64,000 nucleotides of DNA from Natronomonas pharaonis DSM 2160 (GTDB lineage Archaea > Halobacteriota > Halobacteria > Halobacteriales > Haloarculaceae), in the NCBI RefSeq assembly GCF_000026045.1, contig NC_007426.1:248001-312000 (forward strand), in the 5' to 3' direction. Positions 10,207 to 18,535 of the stretch are shown piece by piece (positions within the stretch are counted from its first letter, which is position 1; each line of letters begins with the position of its first letter). Made by a program: the position numbers and the translations under genes. Under the pieces are notes generated by a model. The model did not search any database. It was not told the origin of the DNA and saw only the letters and a program-made list of their open reading frames with translations.

Positions 10207-11292
10207 ATGTACGATTTCATCGTCGTGGGAGCCGGCCCGGCCGGGTCGCGATTCGCCCGCGCGGCCGCCGAGCGGGACCACGGCGTGCTCGTGCTCGAAT
10301 CCGGGGCCATCGGCGAGCCGCTGGCCTGTTCGGGCCATGTCAGTCTCGATGTCTGGGCGTTCGTTCCCGAGACGGCGCGCGAGCGGCTTCACCAGAACGA
10401 CATCTACGGAGCCCGGTTCCACCTCGGCGGGGCCGACAGCCGCGCCTACCCGTTCTACAAAGAGACAGTCGTCTCGAACGCCATCGACCGCGTCGGATTA
10501 GACAGGACGCTCGCGGAGTGTGCACGGGATGCAGGGGCCGAAGTCCGCGAACAGCATACTGTCACCGCAGTAACTGAAGGCAGCGACCGAGCGACCGTGA
10601 CCGCAAACGGCCCGGACGGCACCGAGCAGTTCGCGGCGAAGGTCGTCTGCGGGGCCGACGGCCCCCGCTCGAAGGTCCGCAGTCAGGTGGGGCTGCCCGA
10701 ACCCGACGAGTTGCTACACGGCGTTCTCGGCTTCGAGCCGACGCCGGACAGCCAAGATTTCGTCGACGTGCATCTGACCGTCCCCGGGTTTTTCGCGTGG
10801 CGCATCCCCAGAGGCGAGGCAGGTGCCGAGTACGGCCTCGCAGTCTCGCCCGGCGACGACGCGCCGGCGCGGTTCGAGGCGCTGGTTGAGGACTACGGCG
10901 TCGACATCGAGCGGCGCTGCTCGGGGGCGATTCCCATCGGCCCGCCGGACCGGACTGTCAGCGAGCGGACCTTCCTGCTCGGCGACGCCGCCGGCCAGAC
11001 CAAGCCGTTCACCGGCGGCGGTATCCTCTACGGGATGCGGGCCGCCGATGTCGCCGCGCGGGTGCTCGACCCCGACCGACGCTCGACGCTGTACCGCTAC
11101 GAGCACGCATGGCGGGACGAACTCGCCCGCGACCAGCGGCTCGGTCGGCTCATCCGGGCCGGGTACTCGCTGCCGAAGCCGGTCCAGCGGGCGGGGATGG
11201 CTGCCTTCGCCGGGGAAATCGGCGTTCACATGGACCGGCCCTCGACGCTGTTTTCCGTCGACCAGCTCCGGGCGATGGCCCCGTGGCGGTAG
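10207..11292 (+). CDS. geranylgeranyl reductase-like FAD-dependent oxidoreductase
   Basis: A 361-residue flavoprotein of the GGR/p-hydroxybenzoate hydroxylase superfamily. The N-terminal FAD fold is DFIVVGAGPAGS (residues 3-14). A substrate-site segment GEPLACSGHVS corresponds to the region around the conserved Cys of archaeal geranylgeranyl reductases. A GFFAWRIPRGE segment matches the YxWxFP-like motif, and LLGDAAGQTKPFTGGGI is the second FAD motif. Archaeal relatives saturate isoprenoid chains of lipids or quinones. This one is shorter and more divergent than the canonical digeranylgeranylglycerophospholipid reductase, so the substrate is uncertain. Confidence 0.88.
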   Translation: MYDFIVVGAGPAGSRFARAAAERDHGVLVLESGAIGEPLACSGHVSLDVWAFVPETARERLHQNDIYGARFHLGGADSRAYPFYKETVVSNAIDRVGLDRTLAECARDAGAEVREQHTVTAVTEGSDRATVTANGPDGTEQFAAKVVCGADGPRSKVRSQVGLPEPDELLHGVLGFEPTPDSQDFVDVHLTVPGFFAWRIPRGEAGAEYGLAVSPGDDAPARFEALVEDYGVDIERRCSGAIPIGPPDRTVSERTFLLGDAAGQTKPFTGGGILYGMRAADVAARVLDPDRRSTLYRYEHAWRDELARDQRLGRLIRAGYSLPKPVQRAGMAAFAGEIGVHMDRPSTLFSVDQLRAMAPWR

Positions 11293-11308
11293 CGGTCGTG
11301 ACCGTCAT

Positions 11309-11929
11309 ATGCAGGGCGCGCCTACTGCGGCTGTGACCGACGACGAACGCGGCCGGTATCGGGTGCTACCGGGGCGAAACGACGACGAGCGGCAACTACT
11401 GGCCGTCGACGGCAGCGAGGTCGTCGCCGTGCCGGCGACAGCGGTGGCGACGGCCGATGTCGGCAACGTCGTCGCCGCCGGCCTCGGATGGGAGACAGAG
11501 CCGCCGGCGGTACGCGACGTGACCGTCGAGACGGCGACCCGGTTCCGGTTCGAGCGGACGACCGAGGCGATGTTCGAGGCCGCCAGAAACTGCTTCGAGC
11601 GGGCGCAGGCCGACGGCGAGGCGATGAACTCCCGTGTGACCCACGGCACCGACGGTGACCCAAACGGCGTGGTTTACACCTTCGCGGAACAGCCCGGCGA
11701 GCAGGACCTCTTTGCCGAGTTTCGCGACGGCACGAAACCGCTGGAGCCGCTTGTCGCCCGGGCGGCCGACGGCGAAACGCCACCGTTTTCGGTGTGGGTA
11801 CTCGACCCGGAGCCGCCGTTTGTGGCCGTCTACATCGTCCTCGACCCGGACGGACTGTTAGAACAGACGATGCGGGAGACCTATCTCGGTGACGGCGGGC
11901 TTGCGGAAAACATCGAGCAAAAACAGTAA
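11309..11929 (+). CDS. conserved haloarchaeal protein of unknown function
   Basis: A 206-residue soluble acidic protein beginning MQGAPTAAVTDDE, with no signal peptide or membrane segment and no recognised motif. It starts 16 bp after the flavoprotein stop and may share its transcript. The C-terminal part (FSVWVLDPEPPFVAVYIVLD) looks like the end of an alpha/beta fold. The start is uncertain: the ATG at 11309 is the first in frame after the upstream gene. It is convergent with the CheY gene, 19 bp away. Confidence 0.72.
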   Translation: MQGAPTAAVTDDERGRYRVLPGRNDDERQLLAVDGSEVVAVPATAVATADVGNVVAAGLGWETEPPAVRDVTVETATRFRFERTTEAMFEAARNCFERAQADGEAMNSRVTHGTDGDPNGVVYTFAEQPGEQDLFAEFRDGTKPLEPLVARAADGETPPFSVWVLDPEPPFVAVYIVLDPDGLLEQTMRETYLGDGGLAENIEQKQ

Positions 11930-11948
11930 CGCAGCGTCGACAGCGCTG

Positions 11949-12311
11949 TTAGGACCCGACGAGCGTCGTCGCCGTATCAAGCAGTTCGTCTTCGTCGAAA
12001 GGCTTCGTAACGTACTCGTCGGCCCCGGCGCGGACCGCCTCCTTCATTTTTTCGGCTTGCTCGACGCTTGTACACATCATCACCTTCGTGTCGTCGGTAC
12101 GGTTTTTGATTTCGCCTGTGGCCTCGACACCGTCCATCTCGGGCATCATGATGTCCATCGTCACGAGGTCCGGTTCCTTCTCCTCGAAGAGTTCGACGGC
12201 TTCCTGCCCGTTTTCGGCCTCGCCGACGACCTCGAAACGGTCGCCGAGCGCGCCCGTGATGATGGTCCGCTGCAGCGAGGAGTCGTCGACCACGAGTACT
12301 CGTTGTGTCAT
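11949..12311 (-). CDS. cheY: CheY-like single-domain response regulator
   Basis: A 120-residue receiver domain with no output domain. The acidic pocket D9/D10, phospho-acceptor D53 (TMDIMMP), Thr81/Ser82 in MMCTSV and Lys103 (VTKPF) are all present, so it is a phosphorylatable CheY-type protein. The sequence resembles archaeal chemotaxis CheY, but no che or archaellum genes flank it, so it is an orphan copy. It may act in taxis or report to a distant histidine kinase. Confidence 0.9.
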   Translation of the reverse strand: MTQRVLVVDDSSLQRTIITGALGDRFEVVGEAENGQEAVELFEEKEPDLVTMDIMMPEMDGVEATGEIKNRTDDTKVMMCTSVEQAEKMKEAVRAGADEYVTKPFDEDELLDTATTLVGS

Positions 12312-12431
12312 AGTGGCTGTTCAGGTTACCAATAGTACGCGCGTCTCGCTACATAAGTCTCCGGCCGGTATCGGCATTCGAGCGTGGGGGCTTGAGGCGA
12401 GGCGCCGCACCGAGAACGGGGGCTGGCGTGG

Positions 12432-12438
12432 GTTTATG
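12432..12438 (+). promoter_or_regulatory. TATA box of the thioesterase gene
   Basis: GTTTATG lies 25-31 bp before the ATG at 12463. This also decides that start over the in-frame ATG at 12436, which overlaps the box. Confidence 0.5.
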
Positions 12439-12462
12439 TTCCCAGCGCGCCCCGGTCGTGCT

Positions 12463-12882
12463 ATGCACGACGTCTACGAGAATACGGTCCGGTTTGCGGA
12501 GACGGACAAGCAAGGTATCGTCTTCTACGGCAACTACGCGACGTATCAGGACGAGACGTTCACTGCGTTCATGGAGGTCGTCGGTTACCCCTACGAGGAA
12601 CTCAAAGAACGGGGCTGGGATGTCCACGTCGTCAATCTGGAGTTGAGCTACCGGAAGCCGGCCGAGTTCCGCGAGCAGTTGACCAACGCGATGCGAGCCA
12701 GCGCGATACGGGACACCAGCATCGAGTTCGATTACGAGTGCCGCAACGCCGACGGTGACCTGCTCGTCGAGGGGACGGTCACACACGTCACCGTCGACGA
12801 GTCGGGAGAGCCGACGCGGGTCCCTGAATCGTTCCGGGACGCCATCGTTGAGTTCCAAGAGGAGCCTCCGGAGCCGGTCTGA
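12463..12882 (+). CDS. acyl-CoA thioesterase, 4HBT/YbgC type
   Basis: A 139-residue single hotdog-fold protein. The N-terminal FAETDKQGIVFYGNYATYQDE segment is the 4-hydroxybenzoyl-CoA thioesterase signature, with D15 as the likely catalytic Asp. Members hydrolyse short- or aromatic-acyl-CoA thioesters in the cytosol, usually as homotetramers. Substrate cannot be told from sequence. Monocistronic. Confidence 0.9.
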   Translation: MHDVYENTVRFAETDKQGIVFYGNYATYQDETFTAFMEVVGYPYEELKERGWDVHVVNLELSYRKPAEFREQLTNAMRASAIRDTSIEFDYECRNADGDLLVEGTVTHVTVDESGEPTRVPESFRDAIVEFQEEPPEPV

Positions 12883-13066
12883 CGGCAACGACCGACCCGA
12901 TTATTTATTACAGTCACGCAGCATCGACGGCGTGACCTGAGAGCCAACGGCGGTCCGCCGAGGCGGGTGGACGGCGCACGGGCCGCCGCAGCAAGCGCCG
13001 TCTGTTCGCCACACGCCATGGCCCGAGCGCCGGCAGTTTCTTTCGGCTGTAGACGCTCTGTCGAGT
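12883..13066. other. intergenic region with unassigned AT-rich element
   Basis: This 184-bp gap contains GATTATTTATTACA near 12899-12912. It resembles a TATA region but lies about 155 bp before the next start. No short reading frame could be supported; an unannotated transcript is possible. Confidence 0.3.
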
Positions 13067-13459
13067 ATGGCCGCATCCGACGACATCGGCGCGCGGCTCG
13101 AACGGCAACTGATGAGCCACGGCGTCTACGTCGAGCGGTACGTCCGCGAGGGGGAGACGCTCCACGTCGAGTACGAGACGGCAGCGGCGGGACTCACAAA
13201 AGGCGATATCGGCAACGTCTGTGCGGAGCTTCGGGAGGCCGTCAACGCCGGATGGGACCCCTCTGACTGCCGGTTTTGGGTCTTCGACACGAACGGCGGC
13301 TTCTGCGGTGACTGGCGCGTTCGAGCCGGCTGGTTTCGGGCGCTGGACCGCGGCGACATCTCCGAGACGGATTTTTCGACGCTGGTGCTTTCGACCCGGG
13401 AGCCGGCAGCGGAGCCGCCCGCCGAGCGGCCGGCGTTCGGTGGCGGGAAGACACACTGA
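13067..13459 (+). CDS. conserved haloarchaeal hypothetical protein
   Basis: A 130-residue soluble protein (MAASDDIGARLERQLM...). The central segment NAGWDPSDCRFWVFDTNGGFCGDWRVRAGWFRAL is Trp- and Phe-rich and looks like a compact fold. The C-terminus is a short Pro/Glu-rich tail ending GGGKTH. No catalytic motif or membrane segment. Function not recognised. Confidence 0.7.
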   Translation: MAASDDIGARLERQLMSHGVYVERYVREGETLHVEYETAAAGLTKGDIGNVCAELREAVNAGWDPSDCRFWVFDTNGGFCGDWRVRAGWFRALDRGDISETDFSTLVLSTREPAAEPPAERPAFGGGKTH

Positions 13460-13511
13460 CGCACTCGGTGTCGTTTTCTCGCGGATATGGAACCAGTATC
13501 GTTAGGTGAAA

Positions 13512-13519
13512 TTTATATA
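13512..13519 (+). promoter_or_regulatory. TATA box of SDR gene
   Basis: The strong TTTATATA element begins 29 bp before the ATG at 13541. It is one of the best matches to the archaeal TATA consensus in the window, and it excludes the upstream in-frame start at 13487. Confidence 0.65.
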
Positions 13520-13540
13520 ATATGCTACCATCGTACGACT

Positions 13541-14302
13541 ATGAGGTTCGAGAACGATACGGTGTTTATCACCGGAGCCGGGTCGGGAATCGGTCGCGCG
13601 ACCGCGCTGAAGGTCGCACGCGAAGGCGCGTTCGTCGTCGCAACGGACATCAACGAAGACGGCGGTCGTGAAACAGTCGATGCCGTCGAGGATGCGGGCG
13701 GTGACGCCGCCTTCCACGAACTCGACGTGACCGATGCCGACGAGTTCAAAGCGGTTGTGGAGACGGCCGCCGACGAGTACGGCCTCGACGCCATGATTAA
13801 CAACGCCGGCGTCGGCCATCCGCCGGCCTACACCGAGGACGTGACCGAAACGACCTTCGAGTACGTACTGGACGTTAACCTCCGTGGCGTCTGGAACGGC
13901 TGTCAGGCGGCGCTCCCACATCTCAAGTCGCAAGGTGAGGGGGCTATCGTCAACGTCGGCTCGCTGGCGTCGTTCCTCGGGTTGCCGAAGCAGGCCGTGT
14001 ACTCGCTGACGAAGGGTGCTGTCCTCAATCTGACGCGGGCGATAGCCTCCGAGGCCGGCCGCGATGGCGTCCGTGCCAACGCCGTCTGCCCGGGATTCAT
14101 CGAAACGCCGCTCGGCGACCAGTTCTTCCAGTCGAAGCGGGACCCCGAGAAGGCAAAGGCCGAGACTGAAAAGCAGTATCCGCTCGGCAGACTCGGCGAA
14201 CCGGAGGAGGTCGCCGACGCGATAGCCTTCCTCGCGTCCGACGAGGCGTCGTTCGTTTCCGGCCACGGGCTGGTCGTCGACGGCGGGTTCTCGGTCAGCT
14301 AA
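13541..14302 (+). CDS. SDR-family NAD(P)-dependent oxidoreductase
   Basis: A 253-residue classical short-chain dehydrogenase. TGAGSGIGRA binds the coenzyme, ATDIN after strand 2 suggests NAD(H) preference, and NNAG is present. The catalytic Ser lies 13 residues before the YSLTK Tyr (VGSLAS...VYSLTKG). The C-terminus VVDGGFSVS is typical FabG-like. Substrate unknown. Its last 8 bases overlap the convergent gene at 14295. Confidence 0.95.
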   Translation: MRFENDTVFITGAGSGIGRATALKVAREGAFVVATDINEDGGRETVDAVEDAGGDAAFHELDVTDADEFKAVVETAADEYGLDAMINNAGVGHPPAYTEDVTETTFEYVLDVNLRGVWNGCQAALPHLKSQGEGAIVNVGSLASFLGLPKQAVYSLTKGAVLNLTRAIASEAGRDGVRANAVCPGFIETPLGDQFFQSKRDPEKAKAETEKQYPLGRLGEPEEVADAIAFLASDEASFVSGHGLVVDGGFSVS

Positions 14303-14627
14303 CCCGCCACAGCACCCGGAGGTTGTTGCCGACGGCGACCAGACCGACGACAGCGATAGCGGCCGGCACTGCGGGCTGGTACGGCGGCGGGACAACCGTC
14401 CGTGTCACAGCGTAGAAAGCCCCGAGCAGACCGAGTTTGAAGAGCCCGAAGCGCCACGCCGACGGCGCGGGGCCGAACAGCCGCCGGGTCAGCGGGGCTG
14501 CCTCCCGAACGTGCTCGTGGCGGGTGCCCGCGACGGTCGTCACGAGGTCGCCGACGCCGTACAGAAGGACGGCAAGCGCCCACAGCAGCGCCGAGTACAC
14601 GGGAAAGAAACGAACGGAGGCCCGCAT
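14295..14627 (-). CDS. small membrane protein, unknown
   Basis: A 110-residue protein starting MRASVRFFPVYSALLW with three or four hydrophobic segments, including a LLYGVGDLVTTVAG segment. This organisation is seen in uncharacterised haloarchaeal DUF5658-like proteins. The ATG at 14627 is preferred to 14681 because an AT-rich element (ATAATT near 14659) lies upstream of it. Tail-to-tail overlap of 8 bp with the SDR gene. Function not recognised. Confidence 0.7.
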   Translation of the reverse strand: MRASVRFFPVYSALLWALAVLLYGVGDLVTTVAGTRHEHVREAAPLTRRLFGPAPSAWRFGLFKLGLLGAFYAVTRTVVPPPYQPAVPAAIAVVGLVAVGNNLRVLWRVS

Positions 14628-14660
14628 ACGCCTGTCGGTTTCGTCCGTCGAAGCGACCGA

Positions 14661-14667
14661 ATTATGT
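14661..14667 (+). promoter_or_regulatory. TATA-like box shared by divergent small membrane genes
   Basis: ATTATGT lies 26-32 bp before the ATG at 14693. The overlapping complementary ATAATT is correctly spaced for the leftward gene starting at 14627. Confidence 0.4.
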
Positions 14668-14692
14668 TCTGCCACGTCCAACGGAAATCCGT

Positions 14693-14881
14693 ATGCAGTT
14701 CAACCTACCCGTCGCGCTCGGCGCACTGCTCGTCATCGTCGCAATCGGTGCCGGCGGCCTCGTCGCGAGCGGAATGATGATACTGGAAACGACACTGATG
14801 ATGGTCGTGCCGTCGATGGTCGTCTTTGGACTCATCGCGTTCGGGCTCGGGGTCAAGCACGGCGAGTACCGAGCGGCGTAG
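14693..14881 (+). CDS. 62-residue membrane protein
   Basis: Two transmembrane segments (about residues 5-28 and 33-53) and a short charged tail GVKHGEYRAA make up almost the whole protein. A properly spaced TATA-like box and conserved-looking Met/Gly-rich helices support it as a real gene. Small proteins of this kind are widespread in haloarchaea and uncharacterised. Confidence 0.75.
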   Translation: MQFNLPVALGALLVIVAIGAGGLVASGMMILETTLMMVVPSMVVFGLIAFGLGVKHGEYRAA

Positions 14882-14966
14882 GCCACGCCGAGCGAGGTAT
14901 CGGTCACTCAAATGTTCGCTTTACCTATCCCCGTGTTTAATGCGAAACGGCGGCGGAACAACAGGT

Positions 14967-15908
14967 ATGCGACGACGAACGGTACTTGCGCTTGCCGGCG
15001 CGGCCGGAACGGCCGGGCTAGCAGGATGTCTCGACGACGTGCTCGGGTCCGAGAACGGTGACGAACCGGAGCCCGAAGACGACCCGGACGACGGCGACTC
15101 AAGCGGTGAGGGGAACCAACCTGAGGACGATGAAGAACAGACCGGAGACGAGTCGGAGGACGACCGGGACCGCTCTCCCGAGGAAACGGTCGTCGCCTTC
15201 TACGAAGCCATCGCCGACGACGATGTCGAGCGCGCCAACGAGCTTCGACACAGCGACGGTATCGGTCCGTTCGAAGAGGAAGACCTCGACGGCGAGCCGA
15301 CCGTCGAGGAGACCGAACTCGTCGAATCCGACGACGAAACGGCGACTGTCGAGGCGCTCGTCGTGCCTGACGGTGCCGAAGGTTCAGTCGTGTCGCTCGT
15401 CACGCTCGAACGGGAAGACGGGCGCTGGCGAATCGTCGCCATCGGAAGCCCACAGGAGGGCGATAAAACGGAGCTGACACCGAACGCTGCTTTCGAGACC
15501 GAACGTGAAAACGGCAGCCGACAGATTATCCACACGGCCGGCGACCACATCAAGGCCGCGAACCTCCACATTCGTGGCGACGGCATCGAAGAAACCGGCT
15601 CGTGGACCGACCTCGGTGGGAGAGCAAGCGGCACGGTCGGCGACGAGCCGGCCGTAACCGCCGGCGATAGCGTCACGGTCGGCATCAGCGACGACTACAG
15701 CATCAGTGTCGTCTGGGAGGACGGCGACACCGCGGTCACGCTGATGGAGATGGCCGGCGCGTCCGATTCGGCGACGGAATCCGGCGACGACGGGGCCGAA
15801 AGCGGGAACGGAGGCGAGAGCGACAGCGATGAAGCCAATGGCGACGGCGAAACAGCCGAATCGGACACCGACTCGGACGAAGAGAGCGGAGCGTCCGACG
15901 ACGAGTAA
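14967..15908 (+). CDS. Tat-type lipoprotein, highly acidic
   Basis: A 313-residue exported protein. The N-terminus MRRRTVLALAGAAGTAGLAGC carries Arg residues before a short hydrophobic stretch and a LAGC lipobox, so it is probably a lipid-anchored cell-surface protein. An Asp/Glu/Ser linker follows (residues 30-75). Then comes a domain with EETVVAFYEAIADDDVERANEL, resembling NTF2/DUF4878-like modules, and a second beta-rich part. The tail (about residues 270-313) is almost only Ser, Gly, Asp and Glu. Role unknown. The ATG at 14940 would put nine residues before the Arg motif. Confidence 0.82.
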   Translation: MRRRTVLALAGAAGTAGLAGCLDDVLGSENGDEPEPEDDPDDGDSSGEGNQPEDDEEQTGDESEDDRDRSPEETVVAFYEAIADDDVERANELRHSDGIGPFEEEDLDGEPTVEETELVESDDETATVEALVVPDGAEGSVVSLVTLEREDGRWRIVAIGSPQEGDKTELTPNAAFETERENGSRQIIHTAGDHIKAANLHIRGDGIEETGSWTDLGGRASGTVGDEPAVTAGDSVTVGISDDYSISVVWEDGDTAVTLMEMAGASDSATESGDDGAESGNGGESDSDEANGDGETAESDTDSDEESGASDDE

Positions 15909-15920
15909 GCCACCCAACAG

Positions 15921-17273
15921 CTATCCGGCGACCGCCGCTTCGAACTCGCGGCCGAAGGCGAGAAACACTACCAGCCCGGCCAATCCGATGGCCGTCGCGG
16001 TCAGAAACGCTGTCTCCGGTGAGACAGCGTATATCGCCCCGCCGATGGCTGCAGAGGGGATGACGACGACGTTTCTGACGAGATAGTAGCTGCCGGTGAC
16101 GCGGCCGCCACTACCTGATTCAGCGGGGCCGACGATGAGCGCCTTGTGCGCCGGGAGCCCAGCGAACCGGAGCCCGGAAACGGCAAACAAAAGCGCCAGC
16201 ACGGCGGCGTTGTCCGGCGCGTAAATGAGCACCGCCGGAAAAATCGCGTAGACGGCGAAGCCGACAGCAACGACCGGTTTCAGGCCGACACGCCGGGAGA
16301 GCCGCGAGACAGGGAGCATGATGAGCAGCGCGACGAGCATTTCGATTGCCAGCAGGACCCCGAAATACGCGTCCGGCGAGAGGCGGCCGACGACCGGCAG
16401 CGACACACCTACTTCGAGGAACTCGGTGACGACGATGATAAAGAAGACGTAGACCATCCCGTTGCCGAACCGGACGAGCGTGTCGGCGACGAGCAGCGGC
16501 CGGAGTTCAGATGGCATCGACCGGAGGTCATCGACGACTGCGGAGACGCCCGCAAAAGATTTGCCGAGCGTGTCCTCGCTGGCGTCGTAGAGGAAGTGCT
16601 GTGCCAGTGTCGCAACGAGGCCGAACGCCGCCGCGACTGCCAAGACGATGCGGAAGCCGACCTCGAACGTGAAGACGGCGAGAATCCCGGCAGCAAGGAG
16701 CGGCCCGAGCAGAAACGCCGTCCGGCGGAAGGTCTCGGTGCTGGCAAATCCGGTCGCGAGTTGGTCGGGGGAGACGGACTGTTTGACGATGGCGAACGTC
16801 GCCCCCAAGCCGAACGATTTCCACGCCTGTGCGAAGACGAGGCCGAGGAAGATACCGACCGGCACCACCGCCGGTTCGAGCCAGCCGATGACGACCTCGC
16901 GGCCGAACACCTCACGCTCTGTTCCGACCGGCGGAACGACGACGGTGCCGAAGGCGTCGGCAAACAGCCATATCAGAAACCCGGCTGTCGACAGCAGCCC
17001 GAAAAGCGTCAGCGCGGTTCGGGAGCCGATGCGGTCGGAGACAGCACCGCCGGGGTAGGGATAGAGGGCGCTTATCAGGTTGCCGAACGCGCCGAACAGA
17101 CCGATTGCGACCGCTCCCGCCCCGAGAACCGACATATACCGGGGGATGTATCGGCTCGTCATCTGGAAGCCGAGGCTGAAGGCGAACATCGCGACAGAGA
17201 GCACGAGTACGTCGCGTTCGAGCGCCAGTAGCTGTCTACCCGTCCCGCGGAGGCCGGTCGGACCGGAGCCCAT
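15921..17273 (-). CDS. MFS transporter
   Basis: A 450-residue major facilitator superfamily protein with about 12 TM segments. Motif A appears as PGGAVSDRIGSRTAL after TM2 and a related SRLSRRVGLKP in the second half. It ends 12 bp from the convergent lipoprotein gene. The leftward ATTTATTC element near 17299 is about 27 bp upstream of the start. The long first extracytoplasmic loop (FADAFGTVVVPPVGTEREVFG) is unusual for drug-type carriers. Substrate unknown. Confidence 0.9.
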   Translation of the reverse strand: MGSGPTGLRGTGRQLLALERDVLVLSVAMFAFSLGFQMTSRYIPRYMSVLGAGAVAIGLFGAFGNLISALYPYPGGAVSDRIGSRTALTLFGLLSTAGFLIWLFADAFGTVVVPPVGTEREVFGREVVIGWLEPAVVPVGIFLGLVFAQAWKSFGLGATFAIVKQSVSPDQLATGFASTETFRRTAFLLGPLLAAGILAVFTFEVGFRIVLAVAAAFGLVATLAQHFLYDASEDTLGKSFAGVSAVVDDLRSMPSELRPLLVADTLVRFGNGMVYVFFIIVVTEFLEVGVSLPVVGRLSPDAYFGVLLAIEMLVALLIMLPVSRLSRRVGLKPVVAVGFAVYAIFPAVLIYAPDNAAVLALLFAVSGLRFAGLPAHKALIVGPAESGSGGRVTGSYYLVRNVVVIPSAAIGGAIYAVSPETAFLTATAIGLAGLVVFLAFGREFEAAVAG

Positions 17274-17391
17274 AGAGAGGATTCAGCCGGCGATAGAATA
17301 AATCGGTCCACAATACAGGGTGTGACGGAAGCCCGTCGCGCACATACCGTAGTTGACGGCGATTTGCCGGCACGCGCCGGCTGTTTCACGT

Positions 17392-18468
17392 ATGCTTACC
17401 GAGAAACAGGAATTCGGAGATTGGCCGCTGAAGCGACTGATGACAGAGGTCGTCGGAACCGGCATCAAATCAGCCGAGGACATGTCACGGGAACAGGCGA
17501 CCGACGCCTTCCGGCGAATCGTCGCCGGCGAGCCCGATGAGACGACGCTCGGGGCCTTCTGGCTCGCCAACCGCTGGAAACGGAACACGCCAGAGGAACT
17601 GGCGGCGTTTCTGGACGTGATGCTCGAATCGGTCGAGCGGGCCGAGCCGAAGGCTGACCCTGTCGACTGCGGCGCGAACTACGACGGCAAGGCCGAGACG
17701 GCGATTCTCGGCGTCGCCGCCGGGGCTGTCGCAGCGGGGGCGGGAACGCCGGTCGTCGTTCACGGCGGCGACCGCATCCCGAGCCAGAAGTCGCCGGCCT
17801 ACAAGGACGTCCTCGACGAACTCGGCGTCACGACCGAACTCGACCCCGAGGAATCGGCCGCGATGGTCGACGAAACCGGCTTCGGCTTCTATTTCCAGCC
17901 GGCGTTCAATCCCGCTATCGACGACCTCTATGACCGCCGCGACGAGATGGGTGTTCGGACCTTCGTCAACACCATCGAGACGCTCGCCAACCCCGCCGGC
18001 GCGTCGGTCCACCTCGGCAGCTTCTATCATCTCACCTTCGCCGAGAAGGTCATCGACACGATACGGGCCGCCGAGCGGAGCCGCTTTGACCGCGCCATTC
18101 TCTTTCAGGGGATGGAAGGATACGACGACATCCGTCCCGGCTACACCAAGGTCGCCGAGTGGGCCGACGACGGCGCACTCGACGACGTGATGAACGACTA
18201 CGAGATAGAGACCGCAGAGCTCGGAATGGACTTCGAGTACGACGACCTCGCCGTCGACGACATTGCGGCTGACTCGGCAGCTATCACCGAGGCTGTCCTG
18301 ACCGGCGAGCGAACAGACCAGTTCCGCGACGCCGTGCTTCTCAACGGCGCGTTCCGCATCTACGCGGGCGGCGACGCCGACAGCTTCGAAGCGGGGCTGG
18401 ACGCCGCCGAGCGCGCGCTCGACGACGGGAGCGCAGCGGCCGTCCTCACCGACCTGCAATCGTTCTGA
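17392..18468 (+). CDS. TrpD2/YbiB-like glycosyltransferase family protein
   Basis: A 358-residue protein with the anthranilate phosphoribosyltransferase (nucleoside phosphorylase-like) fold. An N-terminal helical domain is followed by VVVHGGDRIPSQKSPAYKDVLDELGV and GFGFYFQPAFNPAIDDL...RTFVNTIETLANPA. These parallel the TrpD motifs. The PRPP-binding GTGGD loop is replaced by GANYDGKAET, as in TrpD2/YbiB proteins, whose E. coli member binds nucleic acid and lacks TrpD activity. No trp genes are nearby. Calling it TrpD would probably be wrong. The TetR gene follows after 67 bp. Confidence 0.82.
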   Translation: MLTEKQEFGDWPLKRLMTEVVGTGIKSAEDMSREQATDAFRRIVAGEPDETTLGAFWLANRWKRNTPEELAAFLDVMLESVERAEPKADPVDCGANYDGKAETAILGVAAGAVAAGAGTPVVVHGGDRIPSQKSPAYKDVLDELGVTTELDPEESAAMVDETGFGFYFQPAFNPAIDDLYDRRDEMGVRTFVNTIETLANPAGASVHLGSFYHLTFAEKVIDTIRAAERSRFDRAILFQGMEGYDDIRPGYTKVAEWADDGALDDVMNDYEIETAELGMDFEYDDLAVDDIAADSAAITEAVLTGERTDQFRDAVLLNGAFRIYAGGDADSFEAGLDAAERALDDGSAAAVLTDLQSF

Positions 18469-18516
18469 GCGGGGCCATCGGAGGGGCTTTTCGAACCCGA
18501 ACCATTGAAGCCCCTA

Positions 18517-18534
18517 ACTGACCACTCAGTCAGT
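18517..18534. promoter_or_regulatory. inverted repeat, probable TetR operator
   Basis: Perfect dyad ACTGAC-N6-GTCAGT ending one base before the ATG at 18536. Size and sequence resemble operators of AcrR/TetR regulators. Its position over the expected transcription start suggests autorepression. Confidence 0.6.
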
Positions 18535-18535
18535 A

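Noticed and set aside
16146-17231. 361-codon charged open frame antisense to an MFS gene
   Set aside because: Highly charged nonsense composition caused by reading hydrophobic codons backwards; the MFS protein has clear TM segments.
17366-17381. GCCGGC-ACGC-GCCGGC inverted repeat upstream of the TrpD2-like gene
   Set aside because: Short and made only of G/C in a GC-rich background, so chance occurrence is likely.
17392-18468. Annotation as tryptophan-pathway TrpD
   Set aside because: The PRPP loop is not conserved and no trp genes are nearby; TrpD2/YbiB type is favoured.
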